A stretch of 64,000 nucleotides of DNA. Origin: Balneolaceae bacterium. Lineage in GTDB: Bacteria; Bacteroidota; Rhodothermia; Balneolales; Balneolaceae. Below, one piece after another: positions 8,609 to 17,982 of this stretch (the first letter of the stretch is position 1; every line of letters begins with the position of its first letter). The notes under the pieces are model-generated. The model saw only the letters and a list, made by a program, of their open reading frames with translations, was not told the DNA's origin and searched no databases. The position numbers and the translations under genes were made by a program. Location of the stretch: positions 79,489-143,488 of the forward strand of contig VEMX01000007.1 in assembly GCA_009711805.1 (NCBI GenBank). The letters run 5' to 3'.

Positions 8609-9976
8609 ATGCAGATAAACGTACTTAAATTCGGCGGCACCTCAATGAACGATCACCAAACCTGGAAACAGGTTCTGAACATCATTGAGCAATATGAATA
8701 TCCGGTTGTGGTAGTTTCAGCCACAGCAAGAACCACGCGGCAGTTGGTGAAAATTGCTCAATTGGCTGCTGAAGGAAAATCAGAACAGGCAGAAGAGATC
8801 TCGAACGGCATTCGGGAACGGCATATCACACTGATAGAAGAGTTCCTCAAAGAAAATGATAGCAGCAAAAATGCACTTATTCTTCAAAGCTGCATAAAAA
8901 AAATCGACGAAAAGATTTCTAAGCTGAACAAACTGCTGCATTATATTGAAAAGAGTGGGGAGCTGTTGCCACAAATGAAAGATGCCGTAGCCAGTATCGG
9001 GGAGCAAATATCCTCTTACCTTCTGGCTCAGTGTGGGCTGGCGGTGAACCAAATGACCCAACACATTGAAGCCCGAAGGATTATTAAAACGGATAAAGAG
9101 TACGGCAGAGCCAACCCCAACCTGTTCCAGATTAATCAACACTGTGGTTCCCTGGAAACGGTTCTTGAAAATGGCTTTACTCCCATAATAGGCGGATTTT
9201 ATGGCGAAGCCCCGGATAAAACCATCACTACCCTGGGATTTGAAGGATCCGACTATACGGCCAGCCTTTTAGGGGGTGCCCTGAACGCGGCCTCCATTGA
9301 AATCTGGACCGATGTAAGTGGGATATATACCAGCGACCCACGCTCAATTGCTGACGCTCAGCCTATTCCTGAACTCAGCTATTTTGATGCCACCGAAATG
9401 GCCTATTTTGGAGCAAAAGTACTGCATCCTTCTACGCTAAAACCAGCCCAGGAAAGAAACATCCCGGTTTTAGTGAAGAATATATTCAGCCCGAAAGAAG
9501 AAGGAAGCCGGATTGTACGTGAATCCAATCATGACCGGGAGGTACTGGCTCTCTCCTTCAAAGGTGACATAGCCACGGTAACCGTAAGCGCCTACGAAAC
9601 CGTTATGGGCTATTCCTTCCTTACCAAAGTGTTTGAGGTACTCGAAAACTATCGCCTGGCTGTGGATGCCGTAAATACAACCGAAGCATCTGTAACTATT
9701 GCCCTGGACAATTCTGACATGCTTGATAAGCTATCCAAAGAATTCATAGAAATCGGAAATGTTTCCATAGAAAATAAAAAAGGCATCATTACCCTCATTG
9801 GCTGCTCTGTAAATTCTGTGCAGGTCCTTACCGATCGCATTTTCAAAGCAGTCGGTAATGTAGACGTAGATCTGCTTTCATTTAGTAAAGAAAAACGAAT
9901 CCTGAACCTGGTATTGAATGAAGATCAACTGGTTGAGAGTACTCAAAAGATTCACAAAAGCCTCTTTAGTAAGTAG
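8609..9976 (+). CDS. lysC: Aspartate kinase (monofunctional)
   Basis: Phosphorylates L-aspartate, the committed step toward lysine, threonine and methionine. Visible are the kinase N-terminus with KFGGTS at 7-12, the substrate-site region EIWTDVSGIYTSDPR, YFGAKVLHP before the regulatory part, and a C-terminal region of two ACT domains (about residues 305-455). The 455 residues end without a homoserine dehydrogenase domain, so this is the monofunctional class. ACT domains imply feedback by lysine or threonine; which one cannot be read. It lies downstream of lysA with a divergent flavoprotein gene between. The 3' side opens into a repeat array. Confidence 0.94.
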   Translation: MQINVLKFGGTSMNDHQTWKQVLNIIEQYEYPVVVVSATARTTRQLVKIAQLAAEGKSEQAEEISNGIRERHITLIEEFLKENDSSKNALILQSCIKKIDEKISKLNKLLHYIEKSGELLPQMKDAVASIGEQISSYLLAQCGLAVNQMTQHIEARRIIKTDKEYGRANPNLFQINQHCGSLETVLENGFTPIIGGFYGEAPDKTITTLGFEGSDYTASLLGGALNAASIEIWTDVSGIYTSDPRSIADAQPIPELSYFDATEMAYFGAKVLHPSTLKPAQERNIPVLVKNIFSPKEEGSRIVRESNHDREVLALSFKGDIATVTVSAYETVMGYSFLTKVFEVLENYRLAVDAVNTTEASVTIALDNSDMLDKLSKEFIEIGNVSIENKKGIITLIGCSVNSVQVLTDRIFKAVGNVDVDLLSFSKEKRILNLVLNEDQLVESTQKIHKSLFSK

Positions 9977-10041
9977 GATTTGTAGCAGCAAAACCAACAT
10001 TACGGTTAATGTTGATTGCGAAAACGAACCTCCACAAGCTT

Positions 10042-10191
10042 CAGGCCCGCAAACAACCTCTGCCTCACTCCGCGAAACTCTGCGTGAAACTACACTACCC
10101 AAACCAACCTCCCGACCTTTTTTTCAATTCCTCTTTCTCGCAGAGGCTCGCAGATGAAACGCTGAGTTACGCAGATGGTTCTGGAATATCG
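10042..10191 (+). repeat. CTGCGAG-family intergenic repeat, unit 1
   Basis: First of four related units between lysC and the convergent CBS-protein gene. Shared landmarks are CCGCGAAACTCTGCG (10070), the core GAAACTACACTACCCAAACC, a T-rich tract, CTCGCAGAGG, and GCTGAGTTACGCAGATGG. CTCTGCG and CGCAGAG halves can pair, leaving the core in a loop. The gap 9977-10870 holds nothing else recognisable. Confidence 0.85.
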
Positions 10192-10238
10192 AACTATGGA
10201 TGGACAGGTGTGAGCTTAGGGATTTCAATATCCATTCA

Positions 10239-10390
10239 TCAGGCCTGCAAATAACCCCGCTCCTCTCCGCGAAACTCTGCGTGAAACTACACTACCCAAA
10301 CCAACCTCCCAGCCTTTTTTTCAATTCCTCTTTCTCGCAGAGGCCCGCAGATGAAACGCTGAGTTGCGCAGATGGTTCTGGAATACCGGA
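10239..10390 (+). repeat. CTGCGAG-family intergenic repeat, unit 2
   Basis: Second unit, nearly identical to unit 1 over the CCGCGAAACTCTGCG (10267) to GCAGATGG landmarks and offset from it by 197 bp. Its leader TCAGGCCTGCAAATAACC recurs before unit 3. Confidence 0.85.
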
Positions 10391-10424
10391 CAGGCATGAG
10401 TGTAGAAATTTCAATGTGCCATCA

Positions 10425-10620
10425 TCAGGCCTGCAAACAACCCCGGCCCTCCGCGAAACTCTGCGTCTTACTCTGCGTCTTACTCTGCGTCTTACTCTGC
10501 GAAGATCCACGTGAAACTACACTACCCAAACCAACCTCCCGACCTTTTTTTCTATTCCTCTTTCTCGCAGAGGCTCGCAGATGAAACGCTGAGTTACGCA
10601 GATGGTTTGGGAATACCGGA
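10425..10620 (+). repeat. CTGCGAG-family intergenic repeat, unit 3, with internal 12-bp microrepeat
   Basis: Third unit. Between the CCGCGAAACTCTGCG landmark and the core it carries TCTGCGTCTTAC repeated 3.5 times (10460-10501), which is a local expansion absent from units 1 and 2. Confidence 0.85.
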
Positions 10621-10662
10621 TTCTGTATATGGGCAAGAATGGGCGTATGAACTTTAATATGC

Positions 10663-10846
10663 CATCATCAGAAAATTACTCATCACCTCTGATCTCACTC
10701 CGCGAAACTCTGCGCCTTACTCTGCGAAAATCCGCGTGAAACTACTCTACCCAAACCAACCTCCCAACTTTTTTTCAATCCCTCTTTTCTCGCAGAGGCC
10801 CGCAGATGAAACGCTGAGTTGCGCCGATGGTTTTGGAATATCGGAT
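10663..10846 (+). repeat. CTGCGAG-family intergenic repeat, unit 4
   Basis: Fourth, more diverged unit (ACTACTCTACCCAAACCAAC core, GCGCCGATGG end). It stops about 25 bp before the stop codon of the convergent gene at 10871. Confidence 0.8.
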
Positions 10847-10870
10847 TCGTGGGTGGGCAGACAGATTCTT

Positions 10871-11965
10871 TTATTTTGAAGAAGTATTCTTGCCCGTTCC
10901 TCTTGCCGTTTCAATCTGCTCCTTACTAACAATTCCCAACCGTTCTGCTCGTTCTCTCCATTTTTGGCGAGCCAGCTTCTGCATATCTTCGATGGCGTCA
11001 ATTTCATCTACAATCTCCATTCCCAGCAGGGTTTCCACTACGTCCTCCATGGTTACCACCCCGGAAAACCCTCCATACTCATCTACCACCACTGCAATGT
11101 GCTCCTGTTTTTTAAGGAGTCGTTCGAAGAGTGTTTTGAGTGATACAGACTGGGGAACAATCAACACATCCCTCTTTATTTCTTTCAATTTTTTGTCTCC
11201 ATCTCCTTTCGAAAGTTGATAGAATAAGTCTGTTTTCAACACATATCCCAGAATATCTTCTTCATTCTCCCCATATACGGGTATGCGGGTAAAATGAAGT
11301 TCTTCCACATCCTCTAAAGCATCCTTAATCGTTGTTTGCTCATCAAACTTCACTACTACAATGCGGGGAGTCATAATATCTTTTACCTTCAGCGATTTAA
11401 AACGAATCAGGTTTTTGAAGATATTGGACTCCCCTTGCTCAAAAATGCCTTCCTCCACTCCCTTATCCGCCATCGCGCTAAACTCTTCCCGGCTAAGACT
11501 TGGGGTATCTTCATCACTGGAAAGCAAATGAGTAATTCCTTTCGAGAGAATCACAAAAGGATAGCTAATAACAATCAAAGCTTTAATAGTCCGGGCTGAA
11601 AAAGGAGCCAACTTTTTCCAATAGGTAGCACCCAGTGTTTTGGGGATTATTTCTGAAAATATCAGTATCAATAAAGTAAGTATTGCTGAGGTAACACTTA
11701 CATAGGCATTCCCAAACACAATCTGTGCCTGTGCTCCAACTCCGGCTGCCCCCACTGTATGTGCTATGGTATTGAGACTGAGTATTGCCGATAACGGACG
11801 ATCAATATCTGTTTTCAGTGCTGTTAATATTTTACCCGTTCGAGACTCTTTTTTCTCATGCAATGCCACATACGAGGGGGTAATAGAAAGCAGCACCGCC
11901 TCAAGGATGGAACAGAGAAATGAAATTCCAATTGCCAGTAATAAATAAATTATCAGTAAACCCAT
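10871..11965 (-). CDS. CNNM (DUF21) and CBS-domain membrane protein
   Basis: Member of the CNNM/CorC-type family linked to Mg2+ or Co2+ transport. The N-terminal half (about 1-150) is the DUF21 membrane domain with several hydrophobic helices and the conserved FSEIIPKTLGA motif. Residues about 185-310 form a tandem CBS pair (VKDIMTPRIVVV, TRIPVYGENEEDILGYVLKTDL, IAVVVDEYGGFSGVVTMEDVVE). At 364 residues it ends shortly after the CBS pair in a basic Ser/Thr/Lys tail and lacks the C-terminal CorC_HlyC domain of longer relatives. CBS pairs usually bind adenine nucleotides. The ion carried is not shown by the sequence. Divergent from the ABC-F gene; its 3' end abuts the repeat array. Confidence 0.88.
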   Translation of the reverse strand: MGLLIIYLLLAIGISFLCSILEAVLLSITPSYVALHEKKESRTGKILTALKTDIDRPLSAILSLNTIAHTVGAAGVGAQAQIVFGNAYVSVTSAILTLLILIFSEIIPKTLGATYWKKLAPFSARTIKALIVISYPFVILSKGITHLLSSDEDTPSLSREEFSAMADKGVEEGIFEQGESNIFKNLIRFKSLKVKDIMTPRIVVVKFDEQTTIKDALEDVEELHFTRIPVYGENEEDILGYVLKTDLFYQLSKGDGDKKLKEIKRDVLIVPQSVSLKTLFERLLKKQEHIAVVVDEYGGFSGVVTMEDVVETLLGMEIVDEIDAIEDMQKLARQKWRERAERLGIVSKEQIETARGTGKNTSSK

Positions 11966-12010
11966 AGATCGTAAGATAGAATATTGTACACACTTCTATA
12001 AAATTTCCGC

Positions 12011-12018
12011 TAACTTTG
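12011..12018 (+). promoter_or_regulatory. Candidate -7 promoter box for the ABC-F gene
   Basis: TAACTTTG matches TAnnTTTG 41 nt before the TTG start at 12060. A TTG at 11984-11986 lies 24 nt upstream, slightly far for a -33 element. Confidence 0.4.
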
Positions 12019-12059
12019 TGCCCTCGCTCAGCTATTTAATTAAGGAGACGTATTATACT

Positions 12060-14012
12060 TTGCTCGCTTTAGAAAACATAACATTACATCTCGGGGACCG
12101 GGAACTCCTGGATGCAGTCAGTATCGTTATAAATCCCGGTGAACGTATCGGACTTGTAGGCCCTAACGGAGCTGGCAAATCTACGCTCCTCAAGATTATA
12201 ATGGGAGAGCTGGAAAAAGATTCAGGAAATATACAGATGGCCAATGAGGAAACACTCGGCTATCTTCCGCAGGACGGGGTAGATCCCGATTTTTCTCTCA
12301 CGGTAATAGAAGAAGTTGAAACAGCCTTTGCCTCACTTTTTAAACTGGAACAAGAGGTTAAAGACATACAGCATAAGCTTGCAAATACAGATCCTCAAAG
12401 CCGGGAGCACGAACGTTACCTTGAGCAATATGGTAAACTCCAAACCCAGCTGGAGACGTCCGGACTCTATAATCTGCGTTCGGAAATTGAAAAAGTTCTA
12501 ATGGGCTTAGGGTTTGATGAGAGCGATTTTGAACGATCCACCTCGGAATTCAGCGGCGGATGGCTCATGCGTATTGCCCTGGCCAAACTTCTGCTTAAAA
12601 AACCTACTTACCTCCTTCTGGATGAGCCCACTAACCACCTGGATATTGAGTCGCTGCAGTGGATGGAGAATTTTCTGAATGAATATGAAGGAGCTGTAGT
12701 CGTAGTTTCTCACGACCGGGCGTTTCTGGATACCATCACGAACCGGACCCTGGCTCTTCGAGATGGAACCCTCAGCGATTATGCAGGCAACTATACCTTT
12801 TATGAAAAAAAGTGGGAAGAAGAAAAAGAACTGCTGCTGAATGCCAAGAAAAACCAGGAAAAGCAGATTAAGGAAACCCAGGAATTTATTGATCGCTTCC
12901 GATACAAAGCTTCGAAGGCACGGCAGGTACAAAGCCGTGTCAAGCAGCTTGAAAAGATAGAGCGTATTGAAGTAGAAGAAGAGATGAGCAATGTATCTTT
13001 TCAGTTTCCGGAGCCAGAGCGCAGCGGACAAGTAGTAATGCGACTCCGGGACCTGCACAAAAGTTATGGCGACAATATCGTCTTTGACGGCATAGATCTC
13101 GAAATTGAACGAGGCGATAAATTTGCCATTGTAGGCCCTAATGGTGCAGGTAAATCTACCCTGATTCGTATACTTACCGGTAACGAATCCTATCAAAAGG
13201 GGGAACGGAAACCTGGACACAATGTAACAACCAATTACTTTGCCCAGCACCAGGCTGATGAACTGAAGCCGACCATAAATGCCCTTGAAGTTATGCATGA
13301 AGCGGGTTCCGGAGAAAAAGAAAATCGCCTGCGGACTATTTTAGGCTGCTTCCTGTTCCAGGGTGATGATGTTTTTAAAAAAGTTAAGGTACTTTCAGGT
13401 GGTGAAAAAAGCAGGTTGGCGCTGGCCAAAATGCTGTTGTCACCTGCTAACTTTCTCATCTTTGATGAACCTACCAATCATCTGGACATGAGCAGTAAAA
13501 ACATCCTTCAACAAGCCATTCAGCAATATGAGGGAACTGTAGCCATTGTATCTCACGACCGGGCTTTCCTGGATCCCATTGTAAATAAAGTACTGGAAGT
13601 TCAGCCGGGGTATATTAAAATGTACCTGGGTAATGTGAGTTATTATCTGGATAAAAAAAGAGAAGAAACTGAACTGCAAAAAAACACCCAGCAGAAAGAA
13701 GAAAAGAACGGAGAAAAACTTTCCCGTAAAGAAATCCGCAGAATTGAAGCCGAACAGCGGAATAAACTCAACCGCCGGGTACGCCCCATTAAAAACAAAA
13801 TGAAGGCGTTGGAAAAAGAAATTGAGGAGATGGAAAATCGCAAATTGGAAATCGAAGACTTAATGGCCCAGCCTGATTTTTATGATGACAGTGAACAGGT
13901 AAAAAAATGCACGATTGAATATGAACAAATTAAAACCGATCTAACCGACCAATACTCAAGGTGGGAAGAATATGCCAACAGAGTAGAAATGGTAGAAAAC
14001 GAAATCTCATGA
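12060..14012 (+). CDS. ABC-F family ATP-binding protein (Uup/YheS-like)
   Basis: Soluble twin-ABC ATPase, 650 residues, of the family that acts on the ribosome and has no membrane partner. First cassette: Walker A GPNGAGKS (34-41), signature SEFSGGW, Walker B LLLDEPTNHLD. A charged linker (YEKKWEEEKELLLNAKKNQEKQ region) is followed by the second cassette with the same Walker A, LSGGEKSRLALAKML and FDEPTNHLD. The C-terminus (about 540-650) is highly charged and likely coiled coil. The TTG at 12060 is chosen: AAGGAG sits at 12042-12047, and the protein then starts at LALENITLH as in the family. An upstream GTG at 12018 overlaps the -7 box. The stop overlaps the next start (ATGA). Which ABC-F subgroup, and whether it protects from antibiotics, cannot be told. 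Confidence 0.93.
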   Translation: MLALENITLHLGDRELLDAVSIVINPGERIGLVGPNGAGKSTLLKIIMGELEKDSGNIQMANEETLGYLPQDGVDPDFSLTVIEEVETAFASLFKLEQEVKDIQHKLANTDPQSREHERYLEQYGKLQTQLETSGLYNLRSEIEKVLMGLGFDESDFERSTSEFSGGWLMRIALAKLLLKKPTYLLLDEPTNHLDIESLQWMENFLNEYEGAVVVVSHDRAFLDTITNRTLALRDGTLSDYAGNYTFYEKKWEEEKELLLNAKKNQEKQIKETQEFIDRFRYKASKARQVQSRVKQLEKIERIEVEEEMSNVSFQFPEPERSGQVVMRLRDLHKSYGDNIVFDGIDLEIERGDKFAIVGPNGAGKSTLIRILTGNESYQKGERKPGHNVTTNYFAQHQADELKPTINALEVMHEAGSGEKENRLRTILGCFLFQGDDVFKKVKVLSGGEKSRLALAKMLLSPANFLIFDEPTNHLDMSSKNILQQAIQQYEGTVAIVSHDRAFLDPIVNKVLEVQPGYIKMYLGNVSYYLDKKREETELQKNTQQKEEKNGEKLSRKEIRRIEAEQRNKLNRRVRPIKNKMKALEKEIEEMENRKLEIEDLMAQPDFYDDSEQVKKCTIEYEQIKTDLTDQYSRWEEYANRVEMVENEIS

Positions 14013-14533
14013 AAAGAACTCTATTCCCTTATATGTTAATTCTTCTTATAGCCGTACTTTGGATTGGCTGTAGTCACTCTGAGCACACTCTTGCTGGATC
14101 TGAGTTAGACAATGCCTCAGAGGCCATCATGATGGAAGTAAACGAAGCTACCCGATATGTGTTTAAGAAAACCGATTCTACATGGACGGGGCATAAAATG
14201 CTATACTCACTGAATAGTGAAAATGAGAAACAATTATTGGTTACATACAAAGTGGTCAAAGACAGTTCCTGGAAGTATTTTGATCTCTTTGTAAACCACC
14301 TCGATTTGTATTCGTTACCCGCTCAGCATGAAATTGAGGGATGGGTGCCCGATTCGGGGACTATGCCTAAACGAGTATATTCCTTTACTGTACATCTTGA
14401 GGATACCAGCCGAAGCTACTCGTACCAGGATCCTATAAAAGAAGTCACCAAGCACTGGCAGTCTACCCATGTCTTTTCTTTTGTTACACTGGTTCAGGAT
14501 GAACTTAGCTGGAAGGAAGTTAAAGGAAAATAA
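14009..14533 (+). CDS. Small putative lipoprotein coupled to the ABC-F gene
   Basis: A 174-residue protein with a lipoprotein-like signal peptide (MKRTLFPYMLILLIAVLWIGC; the cysteine at 21 would be lipidated, although the lipobox W-I-G-C is not ideal). The mature part is acidic and polar, with alternating strands and segments such as HKMLYSLNSENEKQLLVTYKV. No family recognised. The ATG overlaps the ABC-F stop codon in ATGA, which suggests translational coupling. Earlier in-frame ATGs lie inside the ABC-F gene and give no signal peptide. Confidence 0.72.
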   Translation: MKRTLFPYMLILLIAVLWIGCSHSEHTLAGSELDNASEAIMMEVNEATRYVFKKTDSTWTGHKMLYSLNSENEKQLLVTYKVVKDSSWKYFDLFVNHLDLYSLPAQHEIEGWVPDSGTMPKRVYSFTVHLEDTSRSYSYQDPIKEVTKHWQSTHVFSFVTLVQDELSWKEVKGK

Positions 14534-14560
14534 CCGAGATTTTTCGCCATGTAGCAGAAG

Positions 14561-16102
14561 TTAACCGAGCCATCCTTCCCTGTCGAGGCTTCGGTATTGT
14601 ATAGCTTCAGCTATATGATTGGGATTGATGGATTCGGAGTGATCAAGATCGGCAATAGTTCGCGCCACTTTCAGGATACGGTCGTAGGCACGGGCCGAAA
14701 GTCCCAGAGAAGTAATGGCTTTTTTAAGGATTTGCGAACCGTCATCATCCAGTTTACAGACTTTTCGCACCATGCGAGTATTCATTTGAGCATTGCCATA
14801 TACCCCCTTCACTCCCATAAACCGTTTCGATTGTATCTCTCTGGCTACCACTACCCGTTCACGAATCTGCTTTGAAGATTCCCCTTTGGCTTTACCTGAT
14901 AGTTCTTCATAACTCACCTTGTGTACCTCTATATGTAAATCAATCCGGTCTAAAAGCGGACCACTTATTTTGCTCAGGTACCGCTGCATTTGTACGGATG
15001 TACTCCCACCCATTTCATTCGGATCGTACCAATCACCGGAGGGAGAAGGATTCATGGAAGCCACCAGCATCACCCGGCTGGGATAGGTTACACTCATTCT
15101 GGCTCGCGAAATGGATACAAACCCATCTTCCAGGGGTTGACGCATTACTTCCAGCGCACTCCGTTTAAACTCAGGCAGCTCATCCAAGAACAACACCCCG
15201 TTATGCGCCATCGAAATCTCCCCAGGCATGGGAATACTCCCTCCGCCTACCAAAGCTACATCCGAAACCGTATGATGCGGTGCCCGAAACGGCCGGTTGG
15301 TAATAAGCGCTTTATTGGCTTCCAGTATGCCCGACACCGAATGAATCTTGGTGGTTTCAAGTGCTTCTTCAAGAGTGAGGGGCGGTAGTATAGTTGGAAT
15401 ACGCCGCGCCATCATTGTTTTACCGGAACCAGGAGGCCCTACCATAATCACATTGTGCCCGCCGGCAGCGGCTATTTCCAAAGCCCGTTTTACATTTTCC
15501 TGCCCGCGTACATCGCTGAAATCCAATGGATTCAGCTTTCCATTCTGTGAAAAATATTGCTGAACGTTTACATGCAGAGGATCCAGGCTTCCCCGGTTTT
15601 CCAGCCAGTCTTTTACCTGGTTGATATGCTCAAAGGGAAATACTTGTAAATCTTCTACAACCGCTGCTTCTCCGCCGTTTTCTTTAGGTACCACCAGGTA
15701 TTCAAACCCTTTCCGTTTGGCCTCCACAGCTACCGGCAATACTCCTTTTATCGGGCGGATTTTCCCGTCCAGGGCCAATTCGCCCACCATAACCGTATCG
15801 TCCAGTTTATCGGTATGCAGCTGCCCCGACATATCCAGGATTCCGATGGCGATAGGCAAATCAAAGGCATTCCCTTCCTTGGGGAGGTCGGCCGGAGCCA
15901 GGTTCACCGTTATTCTTCCCAGCGGATAGTAGGAACCTGTATTCCGAATGGCAGCCTCTACCCGGTCCCGGGATTCCTTAACAGCTCGGTCAGGTAATCC
16001 AACCAGGAAAAATTTAACCATTCCATTTGTGTGATGTGTTTCCACATCAATAATTTTTGCATCTACACCAACTGTCGAAGCACAAAATACGCGTGATAAC
16101 AT
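14561..16102 (-). CDS. comM: YifB/ComM-family Mg chelatase-like AAA+ ATPase
   Basis: 513 residues, the usual length. The N-terminal domain (about 1-180) shows the family start [21 protein letters not shown] and [11 protein letters not shown]. The AAA+ core has Walker A GPPGSGKT near 220 and a Walker B-type FLDELPEF, and a Mg_chelatase C-terminal domain ends the protein. Characterised ComM is a DNA helicase promoting branch migration during natural transformation. Many non-competent bacteria carry the gene too, so competence is not shown. It is convergent with the lipoprotein gene and divergent from the DUF4342 gene. Confidence 0.93.
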   Translation of the reverse strand: MLSRVFCASTVGVDAKIIDVETHHTNGMVKFFLVGLPDRAVKESRDRVEAAIRNTGSYYPLGRITVNLAPADLPKEGNAFDLPIAIGILDMSGQLHTDKLDDTVMVGELALDGKIRPIKGVLPVAVEAKRKGFEYLVVPKENGGEAAVVEDLQVFPFEHINQVKDWLENRGSLDPLHVNVQQYFSQNGKLNPLDFSDVRGQENVKRALEIAAAGGHNVIMVGPPGSGKTMMARRIPTILPPLTLEEALETTKIHSVSGILEANKALITNRPFRAPHHTVSDVALVGGGSIPMPGEISMAHNGVLFLDELPEFKRSALEVMRQPLEDGFVSISRARMSVTYPSRVMLVASMNPSPSGDWYDPNEMGGSTSVQMQRYLSKISGPLLDRIDLHIEVHKVSYEELSGKAKGESSKQIRERVVVAREIQSKRFMGVKGVYGNAQMNTRMVRKVCKLDDDGSQILKKAITSLGLSARAYDRILKVARTIADLDHSESINPNHIAEAIQYRSLDREGWLG

Positions 16103-16195
16103 AATTTACCCCTGAATCTTTTATATTCTCTTTGCGTAGTCAGAGCGGCGCGAGGCAAACTCCTTACAATAATTTTTCAGAAAAAGCACAGAGTC

Positions 16196-16648
16196 ATGAA
16201 TAAAGAAGAAGCAAAATCCAAAGCAAAAACCATGTATGAAGAAGTACAGGGTGGAGTGAATGAAGTAATAGGCAAAATTCGTGAAATGATAAAAGAGGGC
16301 AGTGCACGCAGGCTTATCATCAAGAATAAAGAGGGCAAAATTCTATTTCAGACTCAATTGGCTATGGGAGTTGGCGGTGCAGCGCTGATTGGTGCTATGG
16401 CCCCGGTTATTTCTGCTATAGGGATGTTTGCTATGTTCATCAATGATGTAACTATTTTGGTTGAAAAAGATCCTGACTACGAAGACGAAGAATATTCAGT
16501 TGATGCTGAAGTCATCGAAATTAATGAGGAAGATGAGGAAGAAGATGAAACTGAAGAAACCCCTGATGCCACAGCAGAAGAAGAGCAGGAAGGGGAAGAA
16601 GAGCCTGAAGAAAAAACGGTAGGTAAGAAAAAGAAGAGTGATAAGTGA
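16196..16648 (+). CDS. DUF4342-domain protein with acidic tail
   Basis: A 150-residue protein. Residues 1-95 match the DUF4342 pattern: an amphipathic N-terminal helix (VNEVIGKIREMIKEGSARRL), a short IIKNKEGKILFQTQL strand pair, and a Gly/Ala-rich hydrophobic segment (MGVGGAALIGAMAPVISAIG). The remaining third is almost all Glu and Asp, ending in a Lys-rich tip (KKKKSDK). The function of the family is unknown; membrane association is plausible. Divergent from comM; its 3' end faces trxB across a hairpin. Confidence 0.8.
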   Translation: MNKEEAKSKAKTMYEEVQGGVNEVIGKIREMIKEGSARRLIIKNKEGKILFQTQLAMGVGGAALIGAMAPVISAIGMFAMFINDVTILVEKDPDYEDEEYSVDAEVIEINEEDEEEDETEETPDATAEEEQEGEEEPEEKTVGKKKKSDK

Positions 16649-16666
16649 TGACGTGATCAAGTAATA

Positions 16667-16696
16667 AAGTGATGAAGTTTTTCTACTTCATCACTT
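16667..16696. terminator. Hairpin between convergent genes, possible bidirectional terminator
   Basis: AAGTGATGAAGT (16667-16678) and ACTTCATCACTT (16685-16696) form a perfect 12-bp stem with a 6-nt loop between the DUF4342 and trxB stop codons. It lacks a clean T run on either side. The same GTGATGAAG words recur after hsp20 at 47.0-47.15 kb. Confidence 0.4.
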
Positions 16697-16712
16697 GTCA
16701 CTTTATAACGAC

Positions 16713-17693
16713 CTACTTCCAGTGCTCTTCGGCAATAGCTTCTTCTCCAATATCATCTTCGGCTAAAAAACGCTCCGCATCCAAGGCGGCTTTACAGCCT
16801 GTCCCTGCAGCCGTTACCGCCTGGCGATATACGGCATCCATAGCATCGCCACAGGCAAAAATACCCGGCAGGTCTGTTTCCGTTGATTGTCCTTTGGTTT
16901 GGATATATCCCACATCATCCATCGTAAGCACATCTTTGAATAAATCGGTATTGGGCTTGTGACCAATGGCTATAAACACCCCGGTCACATCATCCAGAGT
17001 TGTTTCCTCATCATTTTTCCTGTTCCTGATTATTGCACCTTCTACCACCTTATCACCTAATACTTCAATAAGCTCGCTATCCCACATGAACTCAATCTTA
17101 TCGTTGTTGAAGGCACGTGTTTGCATAGCCTTGGATGCTCTCAGCTCATCCCGGCGGTGAATAACGGTTACCTTGCTGGCAAACTTAGTGAGGAAAGTCG
17201 CTTCTTCCATTGCGGTATCTCCCCCCCCCACCACAATCACATGCTGATCGCGGAAAAATGCACCGTCACAAGTTGCACAAGCTGATACTCCCTTCCCTCT
17301 CAGCTTCTGTTCACTTTCGAGATGCAGCCATTTGGCCGAAGCCCCGGTTGAGATAATAATACTCTTGGCGAACACTTCTGTTTTTTCATCTACCGAAAGT
17401 TTATAAGGACGCTTGCTGAAATCCACATTATCGACAAAACCGTATCGACAATCGGCTCCAAAACGGCTGGCCTGTTCGCGAAAGTCCTGCATCATCTTAG
17501 GTCCCATCACTCCCTCGGGATATCCAGGGTAGTTCTCCACATCGGTTGTGGTCATCAGCTGACCACCGGGCTCAGGCCCTTCAAATACAATGGGGCTCAG
17601 ATCAGCACGGGCGGCGTAAAGTGCGGCGGTGAGTCCGGCCGGGCCGCTTCCTATAATTACTACATCAAATGTTTTTCCTGCAATGTCGTCCAT
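16713..17693 (-). CDS. trxB: Thioredoxin-disulfide reductase
   Basis: Cytoplasmic NADPH-dependent flavoenzyme that reduces thioredoxin, 326 residues from the chosen start. FAD site GSGPAG at 15-20, the redox pair C139-A-T-C142, the NADPH-binding GGGDTAMEEA, and the C-terminal FAD motif GIFACGDA are all present. The ATG at 17693 (MDDIAGKTFDVVIIG) fits family length; an in-frame ATG at 17723 would add 10 residues. No thioredoxin gene is next to it. The 259 bp upstream hold no recognised gene. Confidence 0.95.
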   Translation of the reverse strand: MDDIAGKTFDVVIIGSGPAGLTAALYAARADLSPIVFEGPEPGGQLMTTTDVENYPGYPEGVMGPKMMQDFREQASRFGADCRYGFVDNVDFSKRPYKLSVDEKTEVFAKSIIISTGASAKWLHLESEQKLRGKGVSACATCDGAFFRDQHVIVVGGGDTAMEEATFLTKFASKVTVIHRRDELRASKAMQTRAFNNDKIEFMWDSELIEVLGDKVVEGAIIRNRKNDEETTLDDVTGVFIAIGHKPNTDLFKDVLTMDDVGYIQTKGQSTETDLPGIFACGDAMDAVYRQAVTAAGTGCKAALDAERFLAEDDIGEEAIAEEHWK

Positions 17694-17982
17694 AATAATA
17701 TCTTGATTTTCTTGGGAGCCCAATGATACAAAAAAACCAGCTTCGTTTTGAGTCGAATATCTCTATTGGTTTGATAGGTTTTGTGATTGAGAGTGGTAGA
17801 AATCAGATAGTAAAATTAGATTACCTTTCACCCATACAACAAACCCTAAAACACCGCGCAGCCTCTGTTGCACTAATGGGTTGAACACAGCGTTTCTGAT
17901 TCATTGATTGCTGGGATAACCATGGATTATGAGTTGGTGTTGTGGAAGCTTGAATAGGTTTTATAGCGCTATAGTTTCTCTC

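Noticed and set aside
10009..10584. Several open frames of 70-100 codons across the 10-kb repeat array, on both strands
   Set aside because: They run through the repeat units, repeat the same low-complexity residues, and exist in several frames and both strands, so they are by-products of the repeats.
12507..13298. 263-codon minus-strand frame
   Set aside because: Fully antisense to the ABC-F gene, whose motifs are intact; the antisense protein has no recognisable features.
12060..14012. Antibiotic resistance ABC-F
   Set aside because: Sequence matches housekeeping Uup/YheS-like proteins at least as well; no resistance context is visible.
14561..16102. Natural competence locus
   Set aside because: ComM alone is widespread in non-competent bacteria; no other competence gene lies nearby.
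16196..16648. Nucleoid or chaperone role for the DUF4342 protein
   Set aside because: The acidic tail alone does not support a specific function.
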